This document shows, in pieces, positions 22,695 to 23,743 of a DNA stretch of 23,743 nt; position 1 is the stretch's first letter, and each line of letters starts with the position of its first letter. Source of the stretch: Pseudomonas sp. UBA1879 (lineage in GTDB: Bacteria; Pseudomonadota; Gammaproteobacteria; Pseudomonadales; Pseudomonadaceae); the NCBI RefSeq assembly GCF_002338065.1, contig NZ_DDHJ01000004.1, positions 1,005,120 to 1,028,862 of the forward strand, read 5' to 3'. Position numbers and translations under genes: made by a program. The notes under the pieces are model-generated. The model saw only the letters and a program-made list of their open reading frames with translations, searched no databases and had not been told where the DNA came from.

Positions 22695-23579
22695 TCAGTC
22701 GGCTGGCACCAGCGCCACGGGATCGGGTTGCGTGGTCAGCGTCGCCCCCGCGGATGCCACGATGATCGCGCTGATGGCCAGCCACTGTGTCAGCGACAGA
22801 CTTTCGTGCAAAAACAGCAGCCCGGACAGTGCGCCTATCGCGGGCTCCATGCTCATCAGCGTGCCGAAGGTGCGAACCGGCATGCGCGTGAGGGCGATCA
22901 TCTCCAGGCTATAGGGCAGTGCCGTCGACAGAACGGCAACGCCAAGGCCGATTGGAATCAGTGTCGGGTCGAGCAGGGCGCTGCCGGCGTGGGCGATACC
23001 GATCGGGGCGATGAAAATGGCAGCGATGACCACGCCGAGCGCGGCGGTCTGCACGCCATGATCGGCCCCTGCTTTTTGACCGAACAGGATGTAGCCCGCC
23101 CAGCACACCCCGGCACCCAGCGCGTAAAGCGCGCCGACAAAGTCCAGGCCGTCCGCTTGTCCCATGGGGATGAGCAAACAGAGACCGGTCACTGCCAAGG
23201 CGATCCAGATGAAATCAGTGAGCTTGCGCGAGTGCAGCAAAGCGACGGCCAAAGGGCCAGTGAACTCCAGCGCAACGCCAACCCCCAGCGGGATCGTGCG
23301 AATAGCCATATAGAAGAGGAAATTCATCCCGCCCAGTGCGATGCCGTAGATAAGCACCGTACGCACAGAGCTTGCCGTGAAGGTGGTCCGCCAAGGCCGC
23401 AGAATCATAACCATTAATAGGCTGGCGAACACGAGGCGCAAGGTCGTGGTGCCTTGCGCACCGATCACGGGAAAGAGCGACTTGGCCAGCGACGCTCCGC
23501 TTTGTACCGATGTCATGGCGACCAGCAACATGCCGACAGGCAGGAGAACAGAGGTCAGGCGGTTGGGTTTTGCATTCAT
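22695..23579 (-). CDS. rhtA: EamA-family inner-membrane exporter, RhtA-like
   Basis: This 294-residue protein has ten predicted membrane segments in two EamA repeats. Characteristic stretches include SVQSGASLAKSLFPVIGAQGTTTLRL, GGMNFLFYMAIRTIPLGVGVALEFTGPLAVAL, and LPYSLEMIALTRMPVRTFGTLMSMEPAIGALSGL. This set is typical of RhtA, which exports threonine and homoserine in E. coli. The substrate in this organism is inferred. The start ATG at 23579 has only a weak Shine-Dalgarno. It is divergent from the strong promoter at the right edge. Confidence 0.88.
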   Translation of the reverse strand: MNAKPNRLTSVLLPVGMLLVAMTSVQSGASLAKSLFPVIGAQGTTTLRLVFASLLMVMILRPWRTTFTASSVRTVLIYGIALGGMNFLFYMAIRTIPLGVGVALEFTGPLAVALLHSRKLTDFIWIALAVTGLCLLIPMGQADGLDFVGALYALGAGVCWAGYILFGQKAGADHGVQTAALGVVIAAIFIAPIGIAHAGSALLDPTLIPIGLGVAVLSTALPYSLEMIALTRMPVRTFGTLMSMEPAIGALSGLLFLHESLSLTQWLAISAIIVASAGATLTTQPDPVALVPAD

Positions 23580-23609
23580 TGCGTTATAGAGATCCGAAAG
23601 GCTGGGGGG

Positions 23610-23637
23610 CGTATATAAGAGGGCGCATGATGCTCAA
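23610..23637 (-). promoter_or_regulatory. Candidate sigma-70 promoter for the RhtA-like gene
   Basis: On the minus strand TTGAGC (23637-23632) and TATACG (23615-23610) are 16 nt apart, with the start codon about 30 nt downstream of the -10. Both hexamers match the consensus at about four of six positions. This is plausible but not decisive. Confidence 0.4.
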
Positions 23638-23710
23638 GAATCCGCGCGTGAGCAATATAGTGCCCAATATTGATCTTGCGCATGTTTTTTCGGACATTCG
23701 AAATAAGTGC

Positions 23711-23738
23711 TTGACGCCCCTCCGAATGTCTCTATAAT
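23711..23738 (+). promoter_or_regulatory. Near-consensus sigma-70 promoter pointing out of the window
   Basis: TTGACG (23711-23716) and a perfect TATAAT (23733-23738) are 16 nt apart. The following TCGCC is the kind of GC-rich discriminator found at stable-RNA promoters under stringent control, and the upstream flank contains A/T runs. Such promoters typically drive tRNA or rRNA genes; the transcribed gene lies beyond the right edge. Confidence 0.8.
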
Positions 23739-23743
23739 TCGCC

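Overview
The window looks like a Pseudomonas chromosome, probably of the fluorescens/syringae lineage. Genes are GC-rich. The spacers carry Pseudomonas-type REP palindromes arranged as inverted pairs (REPINs), and the gene families are typical of the genus. The assignment rests on gene content and repeats; no marker gene such as rRNA is present.

Most of the window (about 19.8 kb down to 0.25 kb, all on the minus strand) is one exopolysaccharide or capsule operon of 16 genes. In transcription order these are: a PhyH-like Fe(II)/2-oxoglutarate dioxygenase; a VioA-like sugar aminotransferase; a Wzx flippase; a GT2 glycosyltransferase; a Wzb-type phosphatase; a Wzc-type tyrosine autokinase; a WbqC-like protein; RfaH; a second GT2; a GT4; a secreted PslG-like glycoside hydrolase; a GT4; an acyltransferase-3 family O-acyltransferase; a WbaZ-like GT4; the polyprenyl-phosphate glycosyl-1-phosphate transferase that starts the repeat unit; and the Wza outer-membrane exporter. 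A strong intrinsic terminator closes the operon at 244-286. Together the genes encode initiation, assembly with up to five further sugars, O-acylation, flipping, tyrosine-phosphorylation control and export of a heteropolysaccharide that probably contains a 4-amino-4,6-dideoxyhexose. No Wzy polymerase is visible.

The main finding is regulatory. The operon encodes its own RfaH, a NusG paralogue that suppresses termination. Its untranslated leader carries an exact copy of the enterobacterial ops element (GGCGGTAGCGTG) about 60 nt before the first start codon. A second, partial copy (GGCGGTAGC) lies 91 nt further upstream. Each copy sits in its own perfect 7-bp inverted repeat, and the two stems differ in sequence while both keep their pairing. 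Several spacers inside the operon hold strong hairpins (two REPINs and a terminator-like stem-loop at 4287-4323), which is the kind of obstacle RfaH would help polymerase pass. This suggests a self-reinforcing antitermination circuit.

From about 19.8 to 20.33 kb is a comparatively AT-rich spacer. To its right lie a long-form aminopeptidase P (plus strand) with a terminator-like hairpin behind it, a small lipoprotein of unknown function and an RhtA-like EamA exporter (both minus strand). A near-consensus sigma-70 promoter with a GC-rich discriminator points out of the right edge, resembling promoters of tRNA or rRNA genes. The left edge holds a 39-bp inverted repeat and four copies of a 31-bp tandem repeat.
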